A DNA stretch of 47,002 nt from Acidobacteriota bacterium (lineage in GTDB: Bacteria > Acidobacteriota > Terriglobia > Terriglobales > Acidobacteriaceae), in assembly GCA_021846945.1 (NCBI GenBank), contig JAJZVZ010000017.1:1-47002 (forward strand), given 5' to 3'. The notes beneath the pieces were generated by a model. It made no database searches and was not told the origin of the DNA. It worked only from the letters and a program-made list of their open reading frames with translations. Positions 9,422 to 17,398 of the stretch are shown piece after piece. Position numbers and translations under genes: made by a program. How positions within the stretch are numbered: position 1 is the first letter of the stretch; each line of letters begins with the position of its first letter.

Positions 9422-9475
9422 TATGTGCCCAGGATTTCCTGCCTCATCTATGTGCCCATGATTTCCTGCCTCATC
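9422..9475. repeat. 27-base tandem duplication
   Basis: Two adjacent 27-base units (9422-9448 and 9449-9475), each beginning TATGTGCCCA and ending CCTGCCTCATC, or nearly so, differ at only one base (AGG versus ATG near the middle). The unit length is a multiple of three, so an open frame runs through it, but the frame is not protein-like and lies far upstream of the mtnA start. The repeat sits in the divergent promoter region in front of the MFS permease gene. Confidence 0.85.
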
Positions 9476-9582
9476 GCCTTCCGCATGGGGCGGGCGCCCG
9501 AGGGAATAGAAACTGGAGAAAACTGCCTGGAAAGTACGGGAACAACTCTACGCATTGGAGAGGAGGTGCGTCCAGTGGATTG

Positions 9583-9596
9583 TGAAAATGTTTTCA
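9583..9596. promoter_or_regulatory. candidate LacI-type operator TGAAAATGTTTTCA
   Basis: A 14-base palindrome with perfect six-base arms TGAAAA/TTTTCA around a TG centre. LacI-family operators are typically 14-20 base palindromes of this type, usually with a CG centre. It lies 50 bases upstream of mtnA and about 200 bases upstream of the divergent MFS sugar permease. It differs from the TGTAA-type sites near the lacI-like gene in this window, so a different regulator would be needed. Confidence 0.45.
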
Positions 9597-9646
9597 GGCC
9601 CCTTGAAACCACCCAGCTTTCCTTCCGCAGTTTACACTGTACGTGC

Positions 9647-10696
9647 ATGATTCCTACGCTTACCTGGACTCCCGAAGGCGTTCGCTTCCTCGACCAAACC
9701 AAGCTCCCGCGCGAGGAGAGCTATGTGTTGGCCACCACCTATGAACAGGTGGCAGACGTGATTGTCACCATGGTTGTCCGCGGCGCGCCTGCCATCGGCG
9801 TCTCCGCTGCTTATGGCATTGCCCTGGGAGCAACGAATTCCCAGGCCGCCACGCCGGAGGAATTCGCCCCGGAGTTTGAAACGATCTGCGCCCGGCTGGC
9901 CGCGACGCGTCCCACGGCCGTGAACCTCTTCTGGGCGATCGACCGCATGAAGATTCTCTTTGCTAATCTGCGGGCAGGCGGCGTAACCCTGGAGAAGATC
10001 AAGAGCAGACTGCTGGCCGAGGCGCATGCGATGTATGAGGAAGACATCGCCGCGTGCAAGGCTATGGGCGCTTTCGGCGGCGCTCTGCTGCCTGACGAGG
10101 GTGGAGTGCTCACCCACTGCAACGCCGGCGCTCTGGCCACCTGTGGCTACGGAACGGCGCTCGGTGTCATTCGATCCGCTGTCGAGCAGGGCAAGCGCAT
10201 CCATGTCTACGCCGACGAGACCCGTCCCTTCCTGCAGGGCGCGCGTCTCACCGCCTGGGAACTGATGGCCGACCATATTCCGACCACGGTGATCTGCGAC
10301 AACATGGCAGCCAGCCTTATGCGCCAGAAGCGTATCCAGGCGGTGGTTGTCGGCGCTGACCGCATCGCCGCCAACGGCGACACCGCCAACAAGATCGGCA
10401 CCTACAACGTGGCGATCCTGGCGCGCGAGCACGGCATCCCATTCTACGTAGCCGCGCCGTGGTCCACGATCGACCTTGCCACCGCGACCGGCGAAGCCAT
10501 CCCGATCGAGGAGCGTCCGCATGTGGAGGTGACGCACCACGCCGGCAAGCAACTCACGCCGGAGGGTGTCGGCATCTGCAATCCGGCCTTCGACGTAACC
10601 CCGGCCAAATACATCTCGGCCATCATCACCGAGCGCGGCGTGGTGCGCGCGCCATACACCGAATCGCTGAAAGGGATGGAACTGGTGGCAAGTTAG
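9647..10696 (+). CDS. mtnA: methylthioribose-1-phosphate isomerase
   Basis: A cytosolic enzyme of methionine salvage, converting 5-methylthioribose-1-phosphate to methylthioribulose-1-phosphate. The 349-residue product begins [18 protein letters not shown] as in other MtnA proteins; an open frame extends upstream to 9410 but that part contains a tandem repeat and nothing family-like. The active-site segments are [13 protein letters not shown] (residues 45-57), [11 protein letters not shown] with catalytic C158, and [10 protein letters not shown] with catalytic D238. Full length is normal for the family. There is no Shine-Dalgarno sequence before the ATG; a -10-like TACACT ends nine bases before it, so the mRNA may be nearly leaderless. 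No other salvage genes are adjacent. Confidence 0.95.
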   Translation: MIPTLTWTPEGVRFLDQTKLPREESYVLATTYEQVADVIVTMVVRGAPAIGVSAAYGIALGATNSQAATPEEFAPEFETICARLAATRPTAVNLFWAIDRMKILFANLRAGGVTLEKIKSRLLAEAHAMYEEDIAACKAMGAFGGALLPDEGGVLTHCNAGALATCGYGTALGVIRSAVEQGKRIHVYADETRPFLQGARLTAWELMADHIPTTVICDNMAASLMRQKRIQAVVVGADRIAANGDTANKIGTYNVAILAREHGIPFYVAAPWSTIDLATATGEAIPIEERPHVEVTHHAGKQLTPEGVGICNPAFDVTPAKYISAIITERGVVRAPYTESLKGMELVAS

Positions 10697-10723
10697 CTTC
10701 AATCCTCCTAAACTAAGGGAGCG

Positions 10724-11017
10724 GTGCTTCCCCCCCCGTCCATCTTCCGTATTCGGAAGCCGTCGCTCACGCGCGGGACTCTGCTTGCTCTTGGAGCGCT
10801 GGCCGCCAGCCTCTATCTCGCCGGCTTCCCCAATACGACCGCCCTGCACGGCTCGCGCTGGCATCTCCTTGCTGTGCCCGCTGTCTGCTGGGCGATGGTC
10901 GAAACCGGCCGTTGCATTGGCCCCAAAAGAAATCTCTATTACGCCGGCGTCCTGATTCTGCTCTATTCCGAATTGATGATCCTGGCGCTGGTGGTATTTT
11001 TCTCGGTCTATCTTTAG
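10724..11017 (+). CDS. small integral membrane protein
   Basis: A 97-residue protein with a GTG start and three hydrophobic segments (about 18-34, 45-57 and 71-95). The N-terminal leader is basic and proline-rich. I do not recognise a family. It follows mtnA by 27 bases on the same strand, so it may be co-transcribed. The start is uncertain because the purine-rich GGGAG is only two bases from the GTG. A moderately confident call, based on its hydrophobic periodicity and the lack of any competing gene. Confidence 0.5.
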   Translation: MLPPPSIFRIRKPSLTRGTLLALGALAASLYLAGFPNTTALHGSRWHLLAVPAVCWAMVETGRCIGPKRNLYYAGVLILLYSELMILALVVFFSVYL

Positions 11018-11064
11018 CTGCGGCCTTCGCGCCTCCGTCCGCGACATCCTGCAGCAACTCTTTG

Positions 11065-11093
11065 TTTACCTGCAGGATGGGCCGGGGTACAAT
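11065..11093 (+). promoter_or_regulatory. sigma-70-type promoter of mscL
   Basis: TTTACC (11065-11070) and TACAAT (11088-11093) are separated by exactly 17 bases, close to the TTGACA-17-TATAAT consensus. Transcription would begin near 11100, about 50 bases before the mscL start. Confidence 0.65.
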
Positions 11094-11150
11094 GCGGCAT
11101 GACCTGCAATCACTGAGGGCAAGCGTAGACCGCACAGGAGGACAGGAACC

Positions 11151-11555
11151 ATGCTCAAGGGATTTCGCGATTTCATTCTCCGCGGAAACGTGGTCGATCT
11201 GGCAGTCGCCTTCATCATGGGCGCCGCTTTCAACGGCATCGTCACCTCGCTGGTTGGCGATGTGCTGAATCCGCTCATTGCCGCCACTCTCGGCAAGCCC
11301 GACTTCAGCGGCGTGGTCCTGCACGTTGGCGGAGGCCAGATCAAGGTGGGCAGTTTCTTCAACGCGGTGGTCTCGTTCCTGATCGTCGCCGCTGTGATTT
11401 ACTTTGCCATCGTCACGCCTATGAACGCGCTGCAGGCACGGCTGAAGAAGCCGACGGCGCCGGCCGCGCCCACGACCAAACCGTGTCCCGAGTGTCTCAG
11501 CGAGATTCCGCTGGCCGCCCGGCGTTGCGCCCATTGTAGCCAGCCGGTGGCCTAA
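11151..11555 (+). CDS. mscL: large-conductance mechanosensitive channel with C-terminal zinc ribbon
   Basis: A 134-residue homopentameric inner-membrane channel that opens under hypo-osmotic shock. The start MLKGFRDFILRGNVVDLAVAF and the second helix VGSFFNAVVSFLIVAAVIYF (about 67-86) are typical MscL; the ribosome-binding site is AGGAGG. After the usual basic NALQARLKK there is an added Pro/Ala/Thr linker and a four-cysteine knuckle, C112-x2-C115 and C126-x2-C129, in place of the ordinary cytoplasmic helix bundle end. The cysteines suggest a bound zinc ion in the cytoplasm. Similar tails occur in some other MscL proteins as far as I recall; their function is not known to me. Confidence 0.95.
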   Translation: MLKGFRDFILRGNVVDLAVAFIMGAAFNGIVTSLVGDVLNPLIAATLGKPDFSGVVLHVGGGQIKVGSFFNAVVSFLIVAAVIYFAIVTPMNALQARLKKPTAPAAPTTKPCPECLSEIPLAARRCAHCSQPVA

Positions 11556-11677
11556 GCCGCCGCCAACCGGCAGGGGCTTTCAATGGAGATTGAGCGCAGC
11601 ATCAACCTGCGCATCAGGTATGGTCCGCCACGATTCGCTTGCCGAGCGCCTCCCTTCGCGGAGTTGTAGGATGGACT

Positions 11678-13792
11678 GTGCGGAATCTTCTTGCTTTCTC
11701 AATTCTTTTTCTGTTCCTGCCCGTTTCGGCGCCGTCGCAATCGGCAGGGAACGCCTCCGCCTTTGGCTATGCCAATTTCAGCGCGCAGTCCAAAATCGAG
11801 ACGCAATTCCTCGCTGTGCCGAGCGCCCGGCTGGCTGGCGAGGAACTGAAGTCGCTCACCGCCCAGCCCCACATGGCTGCTACGCCCGAAGATCACAGGA
11901 CCGCCAACTACGTGGCGAAGAGGTTTCGCGCTGCCGGTCTTGAGACCGAAATCGTCCCCTACCGCGTTCTGCTCAACTGGCCCAAAGTGGTGCGCGTGGA
12001 GGCATACGACCCCGCCGGGCATCTGCTGATGACCGGCCCCACCCGCGAGCATGTGCACGGCGATCCCTATCAGAACAATCCCCACGTCGTGATGCCCTTC
12101 AACGGTTCCTCGGGTTCCGGTGACGTCACCGCCGAGGTGGTTTACGCCAACTATGGCCGGCTGCAGGACTTCAACAAGCTGGCCGACCTGCACATCGATC
12201 TTCACGGCAAGATTGTGATCTGCCGCTACGGCTCCAACTTCCGCGGCGTCAAGGTCTACCTTGCCGAGCAGCGCGGAGCCGTCGGCGTGTTGCTTTACTC
12301 CGATCCACGGGACGATGGCTACTACAAGGGCGATCCATGGCCGCTCGGACCCTGGCGGCCGGCGACGGGCGTGCAGCGCGGCTCGGTTCAGTACCTTTTC
12401 AAATACCCCGGAGATCCGGAGACGCCCGGCGTGGCTTCGACGCTGAACCTGCCCGTCTCCAACCGCGTCTCGCCGTACGGAAGCCAGCCGCACATCATCT
12501 CGATTCCGCTCAGCTATCACGATGCGGCGCCCATTCTGGAGGCACTGAGGGGCCCCGGAGTGCCGCAAGGCTGGCAGGGCGCGCTGCCTTTCCGCTATCA
12601 CGTCGGGCCAGGCGGCGTGCGGGTCCATCTCGTCTCGCGGCAGGATTACCAGCGGCGCATCATCTGGGACGTCATCGGCACGGTCCCGGGCACGCAGTAC
12701 CCGAATGACTGGGTGATCGTCGGCAATCACCGCGACGCATGGGTGTATGGCGCAGTGGATCCCTCCAGCGGCACCGCCGCCCTGCTTGAAGCTGCTCACG
12801 GCATTGGCGCGCTGCTGCGCTCAGGCTGGCGCCCCAAGCGCACCATCCTCTTTTGCAGTTGGGATGCCGAAGAGGAGGGATTGATCGGCTCGACCGAATG
12901 GGTGGAACAGCACGCCAAAGCCCTCGATCATGCTGTTGCCTACTTCAATGTGGATGTAGCCGTTTCCGGCCCGGATTTCTCCGCCTCTGCCGTGCCTTCG
13001 CTCAAGGGGTTCATCCGCGGCATCGCCAGTTCTGTCTCCAGCCCACTGGGCGGGACGGTCTATCAGCAATGGCGAAACAGCCAGATCCATCGCAATGAGC
13101 AGAAGACGCCCAATATACCGCCGGCAGGCGCTGATCAGATTCGCGTCGGCGGCCTCGGCTCGGGTTCCGATTTCACGCCTTTCCTCCAGCACGTCGGCGT
13201 GCCTTCTACCGACATCGGGTCCGAGGGCCCTTACGGCGTCTATCACTCCGTCTTTGACAATTTTGCCTGGTATACGCAGAATGCCGATCCCCACTTCCTT
13301 TATCTGCAGGAGATGGCGCGGATTCTGGGCCTCGAAGCTCTGCGCATGGCCGATGCTGACGTGCTGCCCTATGATTACGCGGCCTATGCTCACGAGATCG
13401 GCGCTTACATTGAAGCGGCAAAGTCCAAGGCCACGCAGGCAGGACTCAAGTCGCTCAATTTTGCGCCCGCTGCAGCCGCCGCCGCGCGCATGGCCACCGC
13501 GGGGGAAAAGGTGCGTGATCGCGAAATGGCGGCATCCGGAGACCTCGTCGGCTTGAACCAGGCTCTTCGCCGGACCGAGGAGGCGTTTATCTCTCCGGCT
13601 GGTCTGCCCGGCCGTCCCTGGTACCGGCACGTGATCTATGCTCCCGGCGAGTTCACCGGTTATTCCGCCGTTGACATTCCCGGCGTTAATGAAGCCATCG
13701 ACGCGAAAAACGCAAGCCTGGCTGCGCAGCAGTTGGACGTGCTCACCCAGTCTCTGGATCGCGCCACAAATGCCCTGGATTCAGCCCGCTGA
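11678..13792 (+). CDS. M28 family metallopeptidase (glutamate carboxypeptidase II-like), secreted
   Basis: An exported zinc peptidase of about 704 residues with the layout of the glutamate carboxypeptidase II/transferrin receptor group: a PA domain insert (about 150-270), the M28 catalytic domain (about 325-555) and a C-terminal helical dimerisation domain. Visible zinc ligands and catalytic residues, numbered from the GTG at 11678, are H351 and D361 in GNHRDAWVYGAVDPSSG, the Glu pair at 398-399 in SWDAEEEGL, D426 in FNVDV, and the His of YGVYHSVFDNF. I chose the GTG at 11678 because AGGA precedes it and the signal peptide RNLLAFSILFLFLPVSA starts there; a TTG at 11639 is possible. It stands alone between mscL and the ccm operon. 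Confidence 0.9.
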   Translation: MRNLLAFSILFLFLPVSAPSQSAGNASAFGYANFSAQSKIETQFLAVPSARLAGEELKSLTAQPHMAATPEDHRTANYVAKRFRAAGLETEIVPYRVLLNWPKVVRVEAYDPAGHLLMTGPTREHVHGDPYQNNPHVVMPFNGSSGSGDVTAEVVYANYGRLQDFNKLADLHIDLHGKIVICRYGSNFRGVKVYLAEQRGAVGVLLYSDPRDDGYYKGDPWPLGPWRPATGVQRGSVQYLFKYPGDPETPGVASTLNLPVSNRVSPYGSQPHIISIPLSYHDAAPILEALRGPGVPQGWQGALPFRYHVGPGGVRVHLVSRQDYQRRIIWDVIGTVPGTQYPNDWVIVGNHRDAWVYGAVDPSSGTAALLEAAHGIGALLRSGWRPKRTILFCSWDAEEEGLIGSTEWVEQHAKALDHAVAYFNVDVAVSGPDFSASAVPSLKGFIRGIASSVSSPLGGTVYQQWRNSQIHRNEQKTPNIPPAGADQIRVGGLGSGSDFTPFLQHVGVPSTDIGSEGPYGVYHSVFDNFAWYTQNADPHFLYLQEMARILGLEALRMADADVLPYDYAAYAHEIGAYIEAAKSKATQAGLKSLNFAPAAAAAARMATAGEKVRDREMAASGDLVGLNQALRRTEEAFISPAGLPGRPWYRHVIYAPGEFTGYSAVDIPGVNEAIDAKNASLAAQQLDVLTQSLDRATNALDSAR

Positions 13793-13873
13793 CTGTGGCC
13801 CGACGCAGGCGGGAAGGGCTGCCGGGGCGGCTCGTGGAATGGTGGCCGTTCCCGGTCCTCTCTACGGGAATGG

Positions 13874-13902
13874 TTGACCCCCGCCGCTGAGCCTCGTATC
13901 GT
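13874..13902 (+). promoter_or_regulatory. promoter of the ccm operon
   Basis: TTGACC (13874-13879), a 17-base spacer and TATCGT (13897-13902). The ccmE start codon follows only 11 bases after the -10 element and has no Shine-Dalgarno sequence, so the transcript would have a very short leader. Confidence 0.55.
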
Positions 13903-13913
13903 TAAAACTAAGT

Positions 13914-14435
13914 ATGAAAAATTCCGGCAACACCTTGCGGATCGGGATTGCGGTTGCCATTATCCTGGGCACGATCGGCTGGCTTGCTTACACAGGCTAC
14001 GGGTCAAGCAAGAGTTACTACGTGACCATTCCCGAACTCGGGCACATGGGCGCCGCGGCCTATCACAGCCAGTTGCGTGTCGAGGGCTTCGTGAAGCCCG
14101 GGTCCATCGTGCAGGACGGCCCGCACGTTTCCTTCGTGCTCAATCAGTTTGAGAGCCACTCACCCAAGGCGGCGACGGGACACGAGCTCAAGGTCACCTA
14201 CAACGGCTCCGAGCCGCCCCCGGACACCTTCAAGGACGACGCCCAGGCCCTGGCCGAAGGCACCTACGGGCGCGACGGCGTCTTCCATGCCACCATGCTC
14301 CAGGCCAAGTGCGCCAGCAAGTATGCTCCCGCGGCGCCGAACTCCAAATCATCCGGCGCTGCTTCGCCCAGGGCTTCCACAGCGCCGATGGCCTCACCTG
14401 CGGTCGCTGCCGCCACCCCGTCCGGCGCCAACTGA
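13914..14435 (+). CDS. ccmE: cytochrome c maturation heme chaperone CcmE, Cys type
   Basis: A 173-residue membrane-anchored periplasmic heme chaperone that receives heme from the CcmABCD complex and passes it to apocytochrome c. One N-terminal transmembrane helix (about 9-27) precedes the OB-fold domain (about 33-128, with LRVEGFVKPGSI and VTYNGSEPPPDTFKD). The heme-attachment site of most bacteria, HXXXY, is here CXXXY (C133-ASK-Y137 in AKCASKYAP), the variant described for Desulfovibrio and archaeal CcmE. A Ser/Ala/Pro-rich tail of about 35 residues follows. It is the first gene of the ccm operon; ccmA begins four bases after its stop. Confidence 0.9.
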   Translation: MKNSGNTLRIGIAVAIILGTIGWLAYTGYGSSKSYYVTIPELGHMGAAAYHSQLRVEGFVKPGSIVQDGPHVSFVLNQFESHSPKAATGHELKVTYNGSEPPPDTFKDDAQALAEGTYGRDGVFHATMLQAKCASKYAPAAPNSKSSGAASPRASTAPMASPAVAAATPSGAN

Positions 14436-14439
14436 TCGC

Positions 14440-15120
14440 ATGACCGCGCACGCATCCGAGGCCGCCGCCACGACCCCTTGTGTCCGGCTCCATCAAGTTT
14501 CCAAGCTCTTCGGCTCTTTTGCAGCGCTCCGCCAGGTTTCCGTCGATCTGGAGCCCGGCCGGTGCTACGTCCTGCTCGGCGAGAATGGCGCGGGCAAATC
14601 CACTCTGCTACGCATTCTGGCGGGGTTGCTGCGCCCCAGCCTCGGCACGATCAAGGTCTTCGGCGATTACGAACCGCATGACGCGCGTGCACGCATCGGC
14701 TACATGAGCCACGCACCCATGCTCTACGACGAGCTGACCGCGCAGGAGAACCTGCGCTACTTTGCTACGCTCTATAGCGGCCGTGTATGCCTGGAACCGG
14801 CCGAGGCGCTGCGCCAGGTCGGCCTCGACCCCAATCTCCTCCGGACGGTCGGCCAATACTCGCAGGGCATGCGTCAGCGCACCTCGCTGGCTCGTGTATT
14901 GCTCTCTGTTCCCGAGCTGCTTTTGCTCGACGAGCCCTTTTCGAACATGGATGTGGAGAGCGCGCGCCAGATGGTCGAGCTGCTCTCCGGATTCCGACAG
15001 AGCAATCGCACCATTGTTCTCACCACTCACCAGCGCGAATTGGCCGCTCCCATCGCTGACTGGGTGCTGACGCTGCACGCTGGCCGCGTGGCCTCGTTTG
15101 AGCCGGGGACTCCGCGATGA
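14440..15120 (+). CDS. ccmA: heme-handling ABC transporter ATPase CcmA
   Basis: A 226-residue ATPase of the CcmABCD complex, which releases holo-CcmE from the membrane complex by ATP hydrolysis. It has Walker A GENGAGKST, the signature YSQGMRQRTSLARVLL in place of LSGGQ, Walker B LLLLDEP and the H-loop TTHQ. The QGMRQR form is common in CcmA and related export ATPases. The ATG at 14440 is four bases after the ccmE stop; an upstream open frame overlapping ccmE is not protein-like. Its TGA overlaps the ATG of ybaK (ATGA), pointing to coupled translation. Confidence 0.92.
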   Translation: MTAHASEAAATTPCVRLHQVSKLFGSFAALRQVSVDLEPGRCYVLLGENGAGKSTLLRILAGLLRPSLGTIKVFGDYEPHDARARIGYMSHAPMLYDELTAQENLRYFATLYSGRVCLEPAEALRQVGLDPNLLRTVGQYSQGMRQRTSLARVLLSVPELLLLDEPFSNMDVESARQMVELLSGFRQSNRTIVLTTHQRELAAPIADWVLTLHAGRVASFEPGTPR

Positions 15121-15611
15121 AGACTAACGGCGCGCGCTTTCTTCAATCGCTCGGCATCGCCTTCGAACTGCGCGAGTACGAGGTAGATCCCAACGACCTG
15201 ACCGCGATTGCCGTCGCCGCTAAGATTGGTATGCCGCCGGAGCAGGTCTTCAAGACTCTGCTGACAATGGGCGGCCCGGGCGCATACGTCTTCGCGGTCA
15301 TCCCCGGCAACGCGGAGCTGGACCTGAAGAAGCTGGCCCACGCCGCCGGGTTGCGCAAATCAGAGATAGTGCCGCTCAAAGACGTGCAGCCTCTGACCGG
15401 ATACATCCGTGGCGGTGTTACTGTTTTTGGCGCGCGGAAGGCCTACCCGGTTTTCGTCGATGAAACAGTGATTCTGTTTGACCGGATCAGCGTTTCGGCA
15501 GGGACGCGGGGAACGCAGATGATTCTCAGCCCGGACGACTATCTGCGCGCCGCCCAGGCCCAAACCGCCGATCTGACCAAGGCTGTTGCCGCACCCGAGG
15601 ACCACGCCTGA
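15117..15611 (+). CDS. ybaK: Cys-tRNA(Pro)/Cys-tRNA(Cys) deacylase, YbaK/EbsC family
   Basis: A 164-residue trans-editing enzyme that hydrolyses mischarged Cys-tRNA(Pro). The fold markers are VFKTLLTMGG with the key Lys of the family near residue 46, the segment VIPGNAELDLKKLAHAAG, and GGVTVFGARKAYPVFVDET. Length matches the family (about 155-165). It is embedded in the ccm operon: its ATG overlaps the ccmA stop by four bases and its TGA overlaps the ccmB ATG by one base. This tight coupling is unusual for a tRNA-editing gene and may tie cysteine quality control to the making of CXXCH cytochromes, but that is only inference. Confidence 0.92.
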   Translation: MKTNGARFLQSLGIAFELREYEVDPNDLTAIAVAAKIGMPPEQVFKTLLTMGGPGAYVFAVIPGNAELDLKKLAHAAGLRKSEIVPLKDVQPLTGYIRGGVTVFGARKAYPVFVDETVILFDRISVSAGTRGTQMILSPDDYLRAAQAQTADLTKAVAAPEDHA

Positions 15612-16279
15612 TGTTTCGCGCTCTTTGGACCCATCTCGTCAAGGATCTGCGTATCGAGTGGCGCTCGCTCGACGCCATTATCTCCATGCTGTTTTTCTCC
15701 GGGCTGGTGGTTGTGCTGTTCTCCATTGCCTTCGATCCGAGCGGTGTGTTTTCGCAGCGCATTGCCGGCGGCGTGCTTTGTGTGGCTACCATGTTCGCCT
15801 CAGTGAGCGCGCTCAACCAGGCCTGGGCGCGCGAGATCCGCCACCAGGTCCTCGATGCGCAGCGCATGGTTCCGGCGCCCGGCGCGGAGCTTTACCTGGC
15901 CAAGGCGATTGCGAATTTTCTCTTCGTCACCATTGTCCAGGTGATTCTGGCGCCGTTCTTCTTCATCTTTTACAACCTCCACGTCGCCGGCCAGGGCTGG
16001 CTGCTGGCGCTCGTGCTTCCGCTCGGCACGTGGGCGCTGGTTGGCAACGGCATCTTCTTTGCCGCGCTTTCGATCCGCAGCCGCAACCGCGAGCTGCTGC
16101 TCTCGCTTATCCTCTTTCCCATCTTCATCCCGGCGCTGCTGGCCATGGTGCAGGCCACCACAAACATCCTCACCGGCGAAAGCGATCCCACGCTGTGGAT
16201 CAAGATGCTGGCGGGCTACGACATCATCTTTACCACCGCCAGCCTGCTGCTCTTTGATGTGATCTTCCACGCGGAGTAA
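15611..16279 (+). CDS. ccmB: heme exporter protein CcmB
   Basis: A 222-residue inner-membrane permease subunit of the CcmABCD complex, with six hydrophobic helices starting around residue 20 (IISMLFFSGLVVVLFSIAF). Conserved CcmB features include WAREIRHQVLDAQRMVPAPG after helix 2, and the FPIFIPALLAM segment in a later helix. The length agrees with E. coli CcmB (220 residues). It is translationally coupled to ybaK by a TGATG overlap and is followed after 76 bases by ccmC. Confidence 0.92.
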   Translation: MFRALWTHLVKDLRIEWRSLDAIISMLFFSGLVVVLFSIAFDPSGVFSQRIAGGVLCVATMFASVSALNQAWAREIRHQVLDAQRMVPAPGAELYLAKAIANFLFVTIVQVILAPFFFIFYNLHVAGQGWLLALVLPLGTWALVGNGIFFAALSIRSRNRELLLSLILFPIFIPALLAMVQATTNILTGESDPTLWIKMLAGYDIIFTTASLLLFDVIFHAE

Positions 16280-16355
16280 ACTTCTGCCCTCCGACGGAGA
16301 CCGGGATTTCGGCGCCGTCGTACACTAAAAGAGGGTCAGTTCCCAAGGTTCCACC

Positions 16356-17069
16356 ATGAAAAAGCTTGCCATCGGCCTCTATGCCATCCTCACCGTCGCC
16401 CTGATGATCTGGGCCTGGTATCAGGCCATATATGTTGCGCCGAACGACGCGATGCAGGGCGAAATCTTTCGCATCATTTACTACCACGTGCCTTCGGCCA
16501 TGGTGGCCTTCCTGTTTTTCGCGATCAGCCTTGTGGGTTCCATCGGCTACCTTGCCAGCCGGCGCAACCTGCCGGAGCGAGCGCAGATCTTCGACGCATG
16601 GGCGCTGGCCGGTGCTGAGGTTGGTGTTGTCTTCTGCACGGTAGTGCTGACTACCGGGCCCATCTGGGGGCGGCGCGCCTGGGGCATTTGGTGGACATGG
16701 GATGCGCGCCTGACCACGACGCTGGTCCTCTGGCTGATCTATGTGAGTTACCTGCTGCTGCGGCGGTTTGCCTCCGGCCCACAGATGCAGACGCTGGCCG
16801 CCGTTCTGGGCATCTTCGGCGCGCTCGACGTGCCCATTGTTTATATGTCGAACCGCTGGTGGCGCACGCAGCATCCCGCGCCGGTCTTCGGCGGTGGGCC
16901 CGGCTCCGGCATGGCTAGTTCCATGCTGCCCGCTTTTGGCTGGAATGTACTGGGGTGGATGGCTTGGGGAATCTTCATCCTCATCCTGCGCTACAACGTC
17001 GAGCGCAAAAGCCAAGAGATCGCAGCCCAGGAAGCCGAGGCGGCTCTTCACGGCGTCTCTAGCATGTAA
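16356..17069 (+). CDS. ccmC: heme exporter protein CcmC
   Basis: A 237-residue inner-membrane protein that presents heme to CcmE. It has six hydrophobic helices and the tryptophan-rich periplasmic heme-handling loop WGIWWTWDARLT (residues 109-120). Two histidines in the expected flanking loops, H44 in YYHVPSA and H173 in RTQHP, are the candidate axial heme ligands. The ribosome-binding site AAGG is seven bases before the ATG, and a -10-like TACACT lies further upstream, so an internal promoter is possible. It is followed 41 bases later by ccmD. No ccmF, ccmG or ccmH follows. Confidence 0.94.
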   Translation: MKKLAIGLYAILTVALMIWAWYQAIYVAPNDAMQGEIFRIIYYHVPSAMVAFLFFAISLVGSIGYLASRRNLPERAQIFDAWALAGAEVGVVFCTVVLTTGPIWGRRAWGIWWTWDARLTTTLVLWLIYVSYLLLRRFASGPQMQTLAAVLGIFGALDVPIVYMSNRWWRTQHPAPVFGGGPGSGMASSMLPAFGWNVLGWMAWGIFILILRYNVERKSQEIAAQEAEAALHGVSSM

Positions 17070-17110
17070 TTGGCGATGGAAAGCCCATTCGGAGAGAAGG
17101 GAAAAGAGTA

Positions 17111-17260
17111 ATGGATCAGCGTGCCATCCTTGACCACGAATTCCTGATTGCCGCGTATGTGGTGACGTGGACGATTCAACTGAGCTACCTGGCCTGGCTT
17201 GGCCTGAAATGGCGGGCGCAAAAGCGCCGCGAAGCGCGCATGAGCCGCAGCTCGCGCTGA
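17111..17260 (+). CDS. ccmD: CcmD-like small membrane protein
   Basis: A 49-residue protein starting MDQRAILDHEFLIAAYVVTW, with one helix (about 12-33), followed by a strongly basic cytoplasmic end (KWRAQKRREARMSRSSR). This size, topology and place directly after ccmC match CcmD, which stabilises the CcmABC-CcmE complex. The purine-rich GAAGGGAAAAGAG precedes its start. Sequence conservation in CcmD is low, so the name depends largely on context. Confidence 0.8.
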   Translation: MDQRAILDHEFLIAAYVVTWTIQLSYLAWLGLKWRAQKRREARMSRSSR

Positions 17261-17317
17261 CCTTCTCTGACTGGGCGAAATCGTGCTTTCGGGTTTAGCG
17301 ATTCCCAGGTCTCTCCG

Positions 17318-17346
17318 CCCCGCCACGGCGGGCAAGCGCGGCGGAC
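17318..17346. repeat. REP-like GC palindrome, copy 1
   Basis: CCCGCC-AC-GGCGGG followed by CAAGCGCGGCGGAC, located between the convergent ccmD and sulfatase genes. It resembles the elements near 27158 and 34449, with the same order of a GC hairpin, a short A-rich link and a second GC stretch ending GCGGAC. It may also end transcription from both sides. Confidence 0.6.
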
Positions 17347-17398
17347 GGAACCCGGGGCACCCGCGTTTTCGTGATCACTGCGGATTCCCGTTCCCACT

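Noticed and set aside
9410-9646. N-terminal extension of MtnA by 79 residues
   Set aside because: It translates the tandem repeat and promoter-like DNA; other MtnA proteins start at the ATG at 9647.
9632-11047. Minus-strand open frame of 471 codons across mtnA
   Set aside because: Antisense to a well-identified gene, and runs through an intergenic region and part of the next gene.
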